Origin: Thalassia testudinum
Lineage: Eukaryota > Streptophyta > Magnoliopsida > Alismatales > Hydrocharitaceae
Assembly: GCA_037157565.1 (NCBI GenBank)
Contig: JAZHRO010000002.1
Span: forward strand, 74,016,001-74,080,000
Reading direction: 5' to 3'
Length of the DNA stretch: 64,000 bases
The position numbers were made by a program, and so were the translations under genes. Below the pieces are notes generated by a model. That model was given only the letters and a program-made list of their open reading frames with translations, was not told the origin of the DNA and did no database searches. Below, piece by piece: positions 23,496 to 35,041 of this stretch. Numbering within the stretch: position 1 is the first letter of the stretch; each line of letters begins with the position of its first letter.

Positions 23496-26400
23496 CTGAG
23501 AAATTTAAGAATACTCCTATATTGAATATAAAAGAAGGCAGAGAAATAACGTTGACTTGGAAGGAACAACTTGAGATAAAAACTACAGTTCAATAGCTAG
23601 ATTGGTGCGAAATTTTAGACATACCGGTTTCCCATCAATGGCAACAATTATGTCCCCAAGGATTATGTTTCCAGCGAAACCTCTGGTTGTTGGTAGAAAT
23701 CCAGACTTGGTGGCAAGACTATTTCCAGGAACCTTTAAAGAAGCCAACCAATCTCATAATAAAAAAAAGCGATCAAGCCATATAATTTACATTTAGGTGT
23801 TACGCAGTTAATGTATTTTTTCTTTCCCCTTAAACTTTCTTCATCCAAGAACTCAACATTTGGCCATGAGGGGTCATAAGACTAGATTTTCCAACTTAGT
23901 AGAAAATAATTGAGAAGGCAACTCCAATGCAAGAAAAGATACACAGGGTTCCTTTTTAACTGGTGAAAGTTGGAGCAAAAAGCAAAAAAAAAAAGGTGCT
24001 TTCTGAGTACTTTCTGCCAGTTTTCCAATAAGATGGAAAAATTGAAGATGTTAGGGGTAGAATTACTAGAAGAAGGGAGAGAAGAAGAAGAGCTGGAAGG
24101 TTGGGCGTGACTTTGGGCCCTTGTAATGGCCAGCTTGAGAGAAGAGAGAGAACCGCAGTGGGAAATCAGAGAGAAGAGTTAGAGAATAATGGGAATCGTC
24201 TAATCTGACTGCCTTCCCAGATTTCCTCTTGTTTATACCTCATGGAATCCTTGAATAGAATCCACAACAGTCTCTGATTACACGGCTGTGTTTACCAACT
24301 AATGTTTGTTACAAAACAAGATTAGTTACACAACCATCATAACCACCCAACTACCATAACAGTCCACTGCCCACTGAGTTGTTGCACAACTGCCATACTG
24401 CCCAACTGTCATAACTGCACACAGCCCCCTAATTTGTTAGGGAAGATATTGCAAATTGATCTCAATACAGCTGGCCTAGATCACATTTATTTGGGTGCTT
24501 GTGACCATAGTGGTTTGTCCGCAGCAACACAAGTACTAAGATGTTTTGGTAGGGTTGGCAAAACATTGCAGCCAAGTATCTTGTACTTTGGTACGACTAG
24601 AAAGCACTCAAAATGTCAAAGAATGCCTTTTCTCCTATTTATAATTTCTAAATCTTTTGAATAAGCCACGTCATTAGTTGAATAATTTATCTTCCATGAA
24701 CAAAGATGTAAGATGAAACAAAAAATTGATGCCGTTGGTAAAGAATGCTTAATGTATATATTTAGTATCATATAACTTTGGGATTTTAACACAAATGCCC
24801 TTGTAATCTTCCATAGTCTGCCATGTAAGCGGTTAAGTGGAGGGTTGTGATATGTAGCTGAATGCTAGCATAGAACTTTAGCCAAATCTTTTAGCATGGA
24901 TTTCATTGAAGCATCCCTTACAAGAGGCATAATGCATCAGCCAAATTCAGTGAGTAGTTAGCAAGGGCCGTAACATGAGTGATTGGGTGTAGTGCAAAAT
25001 AAATAAAGGTTTTTCACGTGAAGACACATGTAAGTAAAGAGACTAGTTTCATGGCATCGCTATCTAGATGTAATCGCCAAAGATTCTCACAACTAAAGAT
25101 GCATTCAAGAACCTGGGCCAAAAGAAGTTTTTGGAAACTTGGAACATTAACACTTCGACCAGCAAGCTCATGGAGACCAAAATAATGACTACAAGGAACA
25201 TTAAAGATTTATGTACACTTGAGTCTTGGGACGAAGCAGCTTGGAGAGAAAGCAACCGTCCATAAAAATTTGAAGTGTAAAGAGATTTCAAGATCAAATT
25301 ATTTTGTTAAAAATGATCCTAGAAGAAAAGGTTCTAAAAACATTTCTATTTATGCAACAAAGTTGATTTAAAAGAAAGAATAAAGAATTCTAGGAAGAAC
25401 ACGATAGACTAATCCAAGGGATTTCACAAAGAGAAACAATTTACTTGGCTGAATATTGGAATGAACATACAAAGGGTCTTTGAAGTGTGCATAGATTCAT
25501 GGGAATCATAGTTTTATTGACATTTCTTGGTTTTATGGTGATTTTTATTGAAAAAAAAGGATCTTAGAGTGATCTTCTTATGGCAGGTAGTTTCTTCATT
25601 AAAAAGAAGAGGCAATTGATTGCTTACCAGGCTTGTTTAGCAAGCATACAGATTTATTATATTGCTTGGAGAAAACAAGATCAATTGTGCTACAAGGATT
25701 TCAAGGTCATTAGGAGAGAGCCTAAACACTCAATAATAATTATTGATAGCGAATGCGCATATAAAGGAGTCAAAAACAAGAGATGCAATGTATAAAACAC
25801 AAGAACTAAACGGCACCTCTCAAAAATAAGAAATGGTAGAATCTACATAAAGAGCAAGAAAGTCGCAAATAGAAAATATCGCAATAGAGTATCTGGAAAC
25901 ATGATGGAAGCGCCAATCAGATGTGAAAGACTACAATAGTTTGCATTTGAATGATAGCCAAAGATATATTAGGTGTGTCACAGAAAGATTTGTCCTAGGC
26001 ATAGATCTAAGTCTAATTAAGATAGCCTAGTCTCGGTAACTTACTAGGTACTGGGTCCAATGGAGCCAAGCCAACAAACAATGCTTAGCCCAAGTTATCT
26101 AGTAATTCTAAATCATTTATAACCTACTATTAAGTTCCTTGAGTTTGCAACATGGAACTATTGTAGGGACTTTACAATCTCCTTGAATCAACTTGTTGCA
26201 ACATGGTCTAATCACCTTACTCTTAATTGTACTGGTAGCTTCACCTCTTGTAGAGTCCTTTCCTACTAGTCTTTTATTCACTATTGATGACTCCACCTCT
26301 TAAGTAGTCCTTTTCCTTCTACTAAAAAAATGCAACTCTAGTGCCATTTGAATAAAGCCTAGCATAAACTCAAAAAAAATACTTACAAGCCATAGCGGCC

Positions 26401-29400
26401 ACCAAAGGAAGCTTTAATCGACTTCTCAAGGTCAAGGGCAAGAGACTTTCGAAGGAGCTCTATTGACTTGCACATGCTGTCATATTTTTTTATTTCCTGT
26501 ACTTTGTTTTCGTGACTTATTGATATTTCCCTTTCTTAACTAGACAAGTGGTGTAATTTTTTCCTCACCTCTCCTCTATATAAAGAGGTGTAGAGCTTAT
26601 TGGAATAATATAAAGCATTATTATTTCCCACATGGTATCAGAGTATGATCCTAGGCCAGATTCTGGTATCCCTCCCAAACCTAGCCCCGAAACCCTCCAC
26701 CTTAACCCTAACTCTCTCTCTCCTCCCCTCACTAGCTGCAACAGCAACCACCGACGACCACAGCAACCACTAGTAGTGACTGCAGGGCCACCAGCAGCCG
26801 TCGCCATTGCCGCCGCCCCAGCACAACCGGTGACTGCTTATGCCACCAAAGAAGGGCCCGCAGTCACCGGTGTTGCCCTTGTAGGGGTGTGTTGGTGTTG
26901 TAGGCACGTCAATAGCAGCCCAAGTGGAGGAGAGAGGGGCCTCCAACAACCTTTGCACATCCTGCTTGAGTCAATCTTGACTCTTGTAGTGATGATCTAA
27001 TTTTACAGAGGCTGTTGGGGATGCCCCTGTCTCTGAAACAGTATCAGAAGCCACCTCTGATGAACTAGGTGATGCCATCACGACTATAATCTAGCCTCCA
27101 ACTCATGCATGCACCAAGCACATAAGAGAAAACATCGGAAGAACACACAATTTGACATCTAAAACTTGATTTTCGTATCATAAGAACATACGTAGATCTG
27201 AATTCAATCCTTGGACATGGAGTCCAAGGCAAACGAAACCCAAAATCCACCACCAAGACCCAATTCAGGAAGCCCCAGAGACAAAGCGTGTGCACGCTAG
27301 GGCAATATAGACCCCAACGTCACTACAAGGGGGATCCCCTTCTCTCTCCACGTGCTGCTGGGTGGCCAATAGCCACCGGCAACACTAGCTACCGCTGGTG
27401 GATCAGGGGTTGTGCTGACAACGGTAACCTGCAGTAGCAGAGGTGTTTGCGATGTGTGGAGGGAGAGAGAGGTACAATGGACATTGGGAGGGGCTAGGTT
27501 TTCAGTGAGATACCAAAACACCAGTCCAGAACCACGGCTCTGATACCAAGTAGGAAAAAATTAGCAGTCAAGTTCATTCCAGAAACCCTACACTTTATAA
27601 AAAGAAGTAACGGGAAATAGAAGTACAAGCCCATGAAGAAAAGGAAAATAACAAAGTGGTACAAGCACCGTAAAACATAAGACAGAAGGAGTACACAATA
27701 AATATTATAGAAGTTTTTGGAAGTAGTTCTAATTGATTGAAAATAGAAGTATGTTAGAATATATAACAGTAGAATAAAAGTGGACATAATATTAAAGCAT
27801 GGCAACAAAGAACACTTGGGTTTAAATAAAAACCCTACTCATGAAGAGTGAGAAAACCACAGGAGAAGGCTCCTATGGAGCGAGATATTTCTATATTCTC
27901 TTCTCAAGGATAAACTGAGGGACATATTGGCCTTTTATAAGCAACCCAACACACACACAAATGTACATTACACAATGTGGGACTAAATAGCCTACAACAA
28001 CTCTTAATCTCTCCACATTCCCCCTCATGCTGGAGCATGAAATGCTCAACTTGTACAAAAGAAATCTTCACTCTACAAAGCAAAAAAAAATACAACACTC
28101 AGAGAAACTTCAACTGATGCTACCGAGTCACCAGCTTCCCAACATCCTTGTTCTTGCTTATAGGGGGATGTAGGTTGAAGCCTAGAGATGAATCGCTGAA
28201 GTTGGCTCTGATACTTGTGCCTCCCATTTTGAAGACTTTAATGAGGGTCTCTCATAGAGACCAAGAAACTGAGCCTCTCCCACATGGAAACTCAAAGAGA
28301 GGTCTCTCTTTTTGAGACCTTGACAATGGTATCTTCTATATGGGAATTCTTTGTTCCTCTCATATAGGGACCGAAAGAAAAAAGAGTTTCTCATGTAGGG
28401 ACCTCAAGGAAAAGAGTCGTATAGGGTACACAAAGAAGCTTGCACACTCCCCCTTTCTCCCATACTCGTATGGGAGAAGAAATCAAAGAGAAGAGCTTCC
28501 CCTCTCTTCTCATCATCATCATTTTTTTCTTTTTCCTTTTTTTTCTCTCAAATTTTTTCCTTCCTATTATTGTCCTCTTCTCTTTTTGTTGCATTTCATT
28601 CTTGCTCCCTTTCTTTTTTTTTGCAATGCTAAGAAGTGTCAAAGATATAACAAGAACTAAGGAGCAAAAACATAAAAGGTACCAAAATATAGGATTCAAA
28701 GGAACCCAAAGCATAGTTGTCAGTGATTTCATTTCATCTTCATCGGCTTCATCATTGCTGCAACCAAGGTTTTAAAAAACACGAGGCGATACCGAAGCGG
28801 TTTGCCTTCATTAAGGTGAGATGTAAGCCTTAAGGCAGTCGAGACATAAGCCTCAGGATTTGCATAGAAAACATGAAAAAATGATATAATATATACTTGT
28901 TAAGTGCTAATAAGAAAATAATAATGTAAAGAACACTTTCATAACATTTTTTCTCTATCACAACATTAAAAGAGCAAAACTAAATGAGAGATAACATTTA
29001 AATAGAAAGATATCAATTGGACCACAAGATTCAATTAAAAAATTTAACATTTCTTTTCCTAACATCATAAACATGTATGATGTAACTTACAAACATGGTA
29101 AGTTGGTAACCTACAAAGAAATAAACCTAAAAAACTTAACATAAACATAACTACAAATATGTAAATGATGTAATGTAATATAATCTACCAAAAATCTGTA
29201 ATCAAATAAATAAACTAAATGACCTAAATCTGAGAAATAAATAAAACCAACAAAGTCAAGTGACCTAAATAACAAAATCATTTTAAGTCAAAATAACAAA
29301 ATCCTAAATAAATCAGTAAGCCAACAACAAAATCCTTTTGAATACACTTAAAACACTAACAAAAACTACCTAAATGACCTAAATCAATGAAATGAAGGAA

Positions 29401-32400
29401 CCTAAATGACCTTAATCAGTGAAAGAGGAAATCAAAGTGAAGGAACCTAAATGACCTTAGTTAGGGCGATGCTGGGGCGATGTTGCACAACCACCGACGT
29501 TGCTCGACCACGAGCAGTGCTACTCGACCACCAGCAACACTACACGACCACCGACGACGCTCCTCTAACGATGATGCTGCTACAAGCCTACAGGGAGCTC
29601 CAATAATGGCAACAGGGGTCGAGGATGGTTCAATAGGGGTCAGGGGTAGTTGATGATCAGATTATGGCTTTTTTTTGTCATTTCTTGGTTTTAAACCATG
29701 AATAGATGTCATGTCCTTGTCACATTACTTCTAATGCCTCGTATACTAAGGCGGCGTCTCAACAACGCCTCGTCTACACCTTGCATTAATGAGGTGCACG
29801 CCTCACTACTGAAGGCCAAGGCTACCGCCTCAAGGCTTTTTTTGGGTGCATCGCCTCGAGGCACGATTTTTTAAACGGTGGCTACAACAACCACGCCGAT
29901 CTCGAGATCAATGCCACTTTCATCGCCGAGCTCGCCACCACCTCGAGCGACAACATCATAACTAACTCTTTCTTCCTTTCTGTTGCTGCTGCCACTGATG
30001 TCTCACAGTCGAGAGAACACCACTACTACGATCACGTCAGTGGGCACGCCTACAACGATCTTGCGATCTCCCACAATCTCGTGCAAGAAATCATCGTCAC
30101 TACTTCCGCCGCACTTGATCTCCACCTCCACGTAAGATTGGCACTTCCATCACTGTCTTCTTGTCTGATGATGCTCCACCATGGAAGAGCAGCAGCAAGG
30201 CGCAGTCTAGAGGTGATGATGGTGCGGTTGGCAATGTTAAGGTTGGTGTCGCAAGTACCACCCATAGCATGTGTTGTGGTTATTTACCATCTTTGCCCTC
30301 TCTCTTTCACTGTTGACTTTCAATGCAGTACGAGATGGGAGAAATGGAGTGCAGACAAAGATCAAAACATACGATGGACGTGTACCTGCCAAAGCTCTAA
30401 TGCCTCCGGCTAATGTTCACCAAAGGGGCAACGACTTTAACAGGCACTGTAGTGGAGGGGCAATGCAGATCGAAAAGACTTCTTCACCATCTCCTTCCAT
30501 GCTGTTGCTTCTCATTACCGATTGCTCCTCCTTTAACTTTGCTCACCGTGAAGGAGATGTGCACAAGGAAATGAAGAGCGGGGATCTTTAATGATCTCTA
30601 ATGATGGTCAACCCAAATTGGCCACAGAAATCTCAAGGACAAAAATAATGATATGTGAAACACAATGGTAAAACCCAAGAACCTACTCTGATACCATGTT
30701 AGAATATATAAAAGAAGAATAAAAGTAGCCATAATATCAAAGCATGACAATAAATAACACTTGGATTTACGTGGAACCCTACTCACGAAGAGTGAGGAGA
30801 AAATCACGGGAGAAGGCATCTATGGGGCGAGATTTCTGTATTCTGTTCTCAAGGATAAACTGAGGGATACATGGGCCTTTTATAGGCAACCCAACACACA
30901 CAAATCCACATTTTACAATGTCGGACTAAATATCCCACAACTCTTCATCTCTCAACAAAATCCCCAATCCCTTTTTATATAGAGAGAAGGGACAACAATA
31001 CTAATCATAATCCTAACTAATTTCGAAACAAAATAAAATCAAAATAAGAAATCATAACTTGTCTCTCAAGGAATCTATTTTTAATTATTCCTATTTCTAA
31101 TTTTATTTCTAGCACTCCCTCTAAGTTGGAGCGTAAAACAACCAACTTGCGAGAGGTAGAACAAAACTAGGACTCCTCTCTAAGGACAAAATCGTCGAGC
31201 TAGAGTAGGTAGGCAAGCAAACTATCAGGTAGGCAGGCAATCGCCTCTAACCAATGGAAACCCTTCCCTTCTTGGAGATGAGAAAAAGCACTGGGCGAAA
31301 GCACTTATGTAGGAATGTCAAGCAAGCAGGAGTAGCAACCAGGAGGTAGGCAAGGCCTAACCGTGAAGAAACACCCTTAAGGTGAAAAATCGAAAAGGTA
31401 ATAATTGGCAGTCAGAAGTGGGAGATGAGCATTGTGCTCAATTCCCACATTAGTCATCATCAGTCATCCATGTCCTCGAAAGGGTTGGTGAACGTAGAGG
31501 CAAGTGCAAGAAGGGTAATGAAGCACGAGGAGACATTAGTAGCAATTAAGGAGGAAGGATTACTCTTCAGTAGTCCTTAGGTCCCATTGAAATAGAAATA
31601 TCAAATTTACACGTACAAATTGTTCTCACATCAAAGGGCAGCAATAGGAGCAACATCATCAACATCAAGGGCGACATCATCAAGGTTGAGCCATGACAAT
31701 AGCAGTAGCATGTGTATTATAGCAAAGGATTTCGAGCCAGGTGGTAACCCAATAGAGAGAAGGGGTCGGGCAATATAGAGATCCAGTGACAGAGCAATCA
31801 AGAAAGAAAGGAGATAGAGGCAGTGGCAATGGAAGTCGCAGCAGTGTGGGTAGGGAGGCTACTTAAGGGCAACAAGACAACCTAGGAAGGCAACAAGAGA
31901 GAAAAGGAGACTGAAGGGAACTTCCTTAAGGGAGAAAGGGGGTCGCAGCACTCTAGAGAGAGGTGTTGACAATGGGGATCCTTAAGATCTTCCTACTCTA
32001 ATACCATGTTGAAAATAGAAATTCCTAACCCCATTTTATATAGAGAGGGTAACAATAGTAATCCTAATTCAAAATTTGGAAACAAAATAGAATCAAATCA
32101 AATCCTAATAACAGCATAACAGAATAAGGAATCCTAACTTAACTCTCAAGAAACCTATTTTTAATTATTCCTATTTCCAATTTTAAGTCTAACAAATATA
32201 TAGCCAAACAAGTATTGGATTCAAAATGAGATTATCACGAAAAAACAAGTCGTTGTAGAGATAAAATGGGAGAGACTTATTTGAAATGGTTGAGACAACT
32301 AAAGAGAAAGCATTATGATGCATTAGATCAAGAATTTAGTTCTTGAACCTGAATAGATGGGTAAGGGAAGATCGACAAGAGACTATTGGGCATGATTTTT

Positions 32401-34508
32401 TTTGTATTTAATTCCTAGAATGATCCAAAATAGACCCATGTAAAGCAAAAAAGTACATGCGGTTGGCCTCACCTAATATGTGGAGCTTGGTGGTTGTTGT
32501 CACCCCTACAATCTTTGACACTAATTTGCATATCCTTGAAAACTTTGCAACTACACCTATGCCCCTAACAAAATTGCATGGTTAATCATAAATATCTCCC
32601 TTAACTGAAACCCGTGAAAATGATCATTGAATTTAATGGAAAAGGTTCAAATAATATCTTGACATGTTCTCTAATTTATCAAGCATGCCATTCCTCCATC
32701 CCTTGTCCTTCACCATGTCCTAGATCCTCATCGCATGTGGATTCATGGGCGGGGCCTTGAACCAAAGGGATTCTGCTTGGACTAGATGGCTGGAAGGAGT
32801 TATGTTGGGAGGGAGAAAGAGTAGTGTAGAAGCAGTGGGGTGAAGGGAAGGTAGTGGCTTGGAAAAGGAGGTGCAGAAGAGGGGACTAGGAAGGCTAATG
32901 GAGGAGGTGGGATGGAACAAAGGAAGAGATGAGATGGAGCAAAGAAGACAGTGACCTAAAGGAGGGAGGTACGGTGGAGGGAAAAAGGATAGATTAGTCC
33001 CCCTTTGCTTTAATTTGATCAAATAGGCTTCAAGATTAAACTATCCTAAGTAAGATTCCGATTAACCCAATCTTTAACTTCAACCAAAAAAGGGGGCATG
33101 TCCCTATAATAGAGCAATGTTGCAGGGGCATATGTGTTATTGCATTTTGCAAAGCATATATATAACTGCAAAAAAATATAGGGAAATTTATATAAAATCC
33201 CCTATATCTTTCTTGTCTACGTAGATGTTATTCAAAATACATCAGCTTCTATGGGTGCAATGACACAATTTTACATGCAACAGCATCTGTTGAGTACTGT
33301 GAAATGGAAAAATTAAAAAATTAAATGAAGGAAATAGTAAAGATGCCATTTGATCTGACTGTGACTTTTGCAAGGTGCTTGTTCATCTACTTTCTGGTTA
33401 AGACCTTTCTTTTTGTATATCCTTACTCTCATAATAATTCCAAGTGCACAAGCATCTTCTCATTTAGTTCCTCTTGAGATCAGAAGTGATATTTACGTAG
33501 GAAAATGCACAATTCTAACCTTGCCATGGTTGCAGCCAGAGTGGCCAAAGAGAATACAATTTGCGCCACGGCCAACTGGCCATTCCCATATCACTGTAAA
33601 AAACTGATTGGGTAATTACAGCTAAAAGGGTGGTGCTATGCATCTCAAACACCAAAATAAATGGATCCATGCATAAACAGGTGGATCAGGTGACTTGGGT
33701 GAAAAAAGAGATGCTTTTGGGTATCTAATGATGCCTGGTCAAAATAGTAGACATCCATAATCATTATGAATCAACGAAACAGAAAGGACAACAAAATAAG
33801 TTGATTCCCAAAACCATATAGAAATGAAGCATTAAGCCGCATGTTTTCATATAAGCATGCAGACCATAGAAAGAGTGTCATTCTGGAGCAACAAAATCAC
33901 CCAAAGCAAAGACAAAAGCATAGTTGCACCCTGCCTTTGCTGTCCAAACGAGTTTGAGAAAGCAATTATAATGAGAACACTAGAACAACCGGAAGCTCAA
34001 CCATACAAACTACAATTATGAAAAGACCACTAGAAAAGTTAATATGACATCATTAGAAGGCAAATGATAGAGAATCTTCTGAATTTGTATGAACAATTAG
34101 AGAGAGCCAATCATGTGAACCAGTAAGCTCTTAAGTAGCTGGGCAGAAAGAGAGATAGGCTACAACCAAAAAGTGTGAGAAAGAAACAAAGCATGTTCTT
34201 ACTTTAAGTAGTGCAGATGTGACCCAAGATAAATGTAGCCAACATTCCTTAACATAGAAATGGGCTTAACTTTTTTATCTCTCTGGAGGATGGACTTGAC
34301 TATGGTTTTCAAATAACTTATTTTTCAGCTGATTAAGAAGTAGCTCGGAGAAGTACAAAAATGTAATTAGATCTTCCATTGTGTGACATAAAAAAAGGAA
34401 TAAAGTTGAAATTCACTTTACCTGCAAAATAAGAGCTCCATTCCAGACATTTAATTGATTAGCAACTAGATCTGGAGCTATTTCAACATTCAAACCAACT
34501 CGAACAAC
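23367..34508 (-). CDS. DEG8: DEG8-like thylakoid-lumen protease gene, last three exons
   Basis: Three minus-strand exons (34422-34508, 23625-23732, 23367-23495) join in phase 0 with GT donors and AG acceptors and encode 107 residues ending at a TGA. They match the C-terminus of plant DEG8: the linker LNVEIAPDLVANQLNV, then a PDZ domain with GDIIVAIDGKP and ILDDYGVGDKV. In Arabidopsis, DEG8 works with DEG5 in the thylakoid lumen to degrade damaged photosystem II D1 protein. The trypsin-like catalytic domain should lie upstream at higher coordinates, but I found no such exon up to 64000. The gene either has very large introns or is a 5'-truncated copy. All 107 residues are open, which favours a functional gene. 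Confidence 0.85.
23625..23732 (-). CDS. DEG8: DEG8 penultimate exon (PDZ N-terminal half)
   Basis: It encodes 36 residues, VPGNSLATKSGFLPTTRGFA through GDIIVAIDGKP, phase 0 at both ends. The acceptor is TCTTTAAAG and the donor GTATGT. The RGFAGNI.LGDIIVA segment is the carboxylate-binding loop side of the DEG8 PDZ domain. Confidence 0.9.
24070..24422 (-). repeat. Tork-like copia LTR in the DEG8 intron
   Basis: The minus strand starts TGTGTGCAGTTATGACAG, directly preceded by a purine tract (TTAGGGGGC), which marks a 3' LTR. A minus TATA (GGTATAAAC) lies near 24229-24237, and a CTCTCTTCTCTCAAGCTGG-like U5 follows. Composition resembles Tnt1/Tork LTRs. The left end is approximate. A short internal remnant may continue to the right, but nothing codes. 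Confidence 0.55.
24423..26479. other. Intron sequence without recognised features
   Basis: AT-rich sequence inside the DEG8 intron. Short frames such as 24434-24664 and 25580-25795 have no recognisable domain. No LTR pair or terminal inverted repeat was found by eye. Confidence 0.4.
26480..26990 (+). mobile_element. CopJ: copia LTR end, primer-binding site and leader
   Basis: A TATA (CTATATAAAG, near 26575-26584) is followed by TTATTATTTCCCACA and then TGGTATCAGAGT at 26633-26644, a tRNA-Met primer site on the plus strand. The leader (GATCCTAGGCCAGATTCTGG) matches the leader of CopD next to its primer site, so the two are one family. After about 350 bases the sequence meets the opposite-facing gag start of CopC. 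The LTR start is approximate. Confidence 0.65.
26971..27078 (-). pseudogene. CopC gag N-terminus, truncated
   Basis: A minus ATG at 27076-27078 opens MASPSSSEVASDTVSETG, the usual Ser-rich gag start of this copia group (compare CopE at 39408). A stop follows after 35 codons, where the sequence joins the inverted CopJ leader. Confidence 0.6.
27079..27732 (-). mobile_element. CopC leader, primer site and LTR part
   Basis: The minus primer-binding site TGGTATCAGAGCC is at 27536-27548. The leader between it and gag is non-coding. The sequence to the right (27551-27732), with a minus TATA-like TTTATAAAG near 27588-27596, should be the 5' LTR, cut by the CopB LTR that starts near 27733. Confidence 0.6.
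27752..28017 (-). repeat. CopA 3' LTR
   Basis: TGTTAGAATATAT ... CTCTCCACA, pairing with 30697-30957. The internal TATA CTTTTATAA lies near 27932-27939. It is followed by the polypurine tract on the minus strand. Confidence 0.8.
28216..28446 (-). repeat. LTR-like block with both primer site and purine tract
   Basis: TGTGCCTCCC ... GCTTGCACA is bounded on the left by GGCTCTGATAC (minus GTATCAGAGCC, primer-site-like, 28204-28214) and on the right by CTCCCCCTTTCTCCC (minus purine tract). Inside, TCATATAGGGACC-like words recur three times. A single LTR flanked by both signals is what a tandem recombinant leaves. It lies within CopA. Confidence 0.4.
28765..29880. mobile_element. hAT-type MITE in CopA
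   Basis: Ends are CAAGGTTTTAAAAAA and, on the other strand, CACCGTTTAAAAAA, both followed by GC-rich GAGGCG-type sub-terminal words. The flanking 8-bp target duplication is GCTGCAAC (28757-28764) and GCTACAAC (29881-29888), one mismatch. The length is 1116 bp with an AT-rich core and no transposase. An 8-bp duplication and these ends fit the hAT superfamily. Confidence 0.8.
29889..30131 (+). other. Exon-like captured sequence inside CopA
   Basis: A plus-strand open frame runs from the MITE edge with C-ending codons (CTC GAG ATC AAT GCC ACT TTC ATC GCC GAG) and ends at CTCCAC|GTAAGA, a strong splice donor. The peptide includes INATFIAELATTSSDN and HVSGHAYNDLAISHNLVQEI. It is unlike the AT-rich surroundings and is antisense to CopA. 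I do not recognise the protein. A host exon captured by the element is possible. Confidence 0.4.
30697..30957 (-). repeat. CopA 5' LTR
   Basis: It pairs with 27752-28017 and has TGTTAGAATATATAA at the left end, next to the primer site. CCTTTTATAGGC near 30872-30883 is the TATA region on the minus strand. Confidence 0.8.
32007..32194 (-). repeat. CopB 5' LTR
   Basis: Pairs with the split left LTR. The shared blocks are CCCATTTTATATAGAGAG and CTCAAGAAACCTATTTTTAA. Confidence 0.75.
32195..34421. other. Rest of the TE-filled DEG8 intron
   Basis: No recognised element or gene. 32720-33022 is a G/A-rich stretch whose minus frame is Pro/Ser/Leu-rich and not convincing. An exon-like block at 33530-33604 was rejected as DEG8 because the flanking exons already join in phase without it. 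Confidence 0.4.
34422..34508 (-). CDS. DEG8: DEG8 third-last exon (linker before PDZ)
   Basis: It encodes 29 residues, VVRVGLNVEIAPDLVANQLN to GALILQ, phase 0 at both ends. The acceptor is CATTTTAG and the donor GTAAAG. In Arabidopsis DEG8 the same stretch follows the protease domain (IAPD.VA.QLNVRNGALVLQ). The next exon is 10,689 bp away. Confidence 0.9.
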
Positions 34509-35041
34509 CTAAAATGATTATTTATGGCAAAATTGGCATTAAATTTGCAAGAAATTTAAAATCTCTTAAATGATAGAAAGGCAGCCTTGTATTAACGATT
34601 AAAATTTGTATGACATGCTTTTAAATGTTATATTGGCCTTCTCTTTTCCAAAAAGCATATTTTGTTGGAGATAAATGGCATGGGAATCTGTTTCATATTG
34701 TTTTTCATTTGAACTCCTCATACAGTGAGCTTCTTGCCTGCCTATAGACTGTCCAAACCCAAATAAATAAGGGATCGTGTCAATTGGCAAGTATCAAATG
34801 CAAATAGATCTTTCAACATAGATTTAGCATTCATTGTTATATCGCTGAGCATTCCCTTCTGCTAATGCACCGCATCACCCAATTACAATGCAAAGTTGAC
34901 AAAGGGCACATGTGATGCAAATTGTGCAAGCATTCCCACATGAGAGATGCATGCAAGAGAAGAAGCTAATTCCATTATAACATCTCCACAGACAAGTTAA
35001 ACTAGTTACGCTAGATCCCTACCCATGTTCCCACCCCAAGG
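34509..35041. other. Sequence upstream of the DEG8 exon, no exon confirmed
   Basis: The preceding DEG8 exon (end of the protease domain) is expected on this side. A minus stretch near 34740-34800 reads TIPYLFGFGQ, faintly like the expected segment, but lacks a GT donor. CopE starts at 35042. Confidence 0.4.

Larger units (their letters stand above)
27752..30957 (-). mobile_element. CopA: non-autonomous copia-type element in the CopB LTR
   Basis: LTRs 27752-28017 and 30697-30957 start TGTTAGAATATATAA and share the AAACTGAGGGA.A.A.TGG.CCTTTTATA block. The primer site (minus TGGTATCAGAGT) is at 30685-30696 and the purine tract (minus AGCATGAGGGGGAA) adjoins the left LTR. No gag or pol is present. 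The interior holds an hAT MITE and an exon-like stretch. Flanks (AAGTA, AAATC) do not give a clean target duplication. Confidence 0.8.
27733..32194 (-). mobile_element. CopB: short non-coding LTR element hosting CopA
   Basis: The right LTR is 32007-32194, about 188 bp (TGTTGAAAATAG ... AAGTCTAACA), with TGGTATTAGAGT, a tRNA-Met-like primer site, on the minus strand at 31995-32006. The left LTR is split: about 27733-27751 (GATTGAAAATAGAA) and 30958-31114 (CCCTTTTTATATAGAGAG ... TTTTATTTCTAGCA). A purine tract follows near 31116. The 0.9-kb interior (31115-31994) has no coding sequence, so this is a TRIM/LARD-like non-autonomous element. Confidence 0.7.

Noticed and set aside
26632..27000. 122-residue Pro/Ala-rich frame
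   Set aside because: Leader of CopJ, starting within the primer-binding site; low-complexity and followed by inverted CopC sequence.
33530..33604. Exon-like block with TTTTTTACAG acceptor and GTTAG donor on the minus strand
   Set aside because: The DEG8 exons on either side already join in phase and match DEG8 without a gap; the peptide is not recognised.
34740..34800. Minus stretch reading TIPYLFGFGQ, faintly like the DEG8 segment before the linker
   Set aside because: No GT donor at the expected place, an in-frame stop just upstream, and weak similarity.
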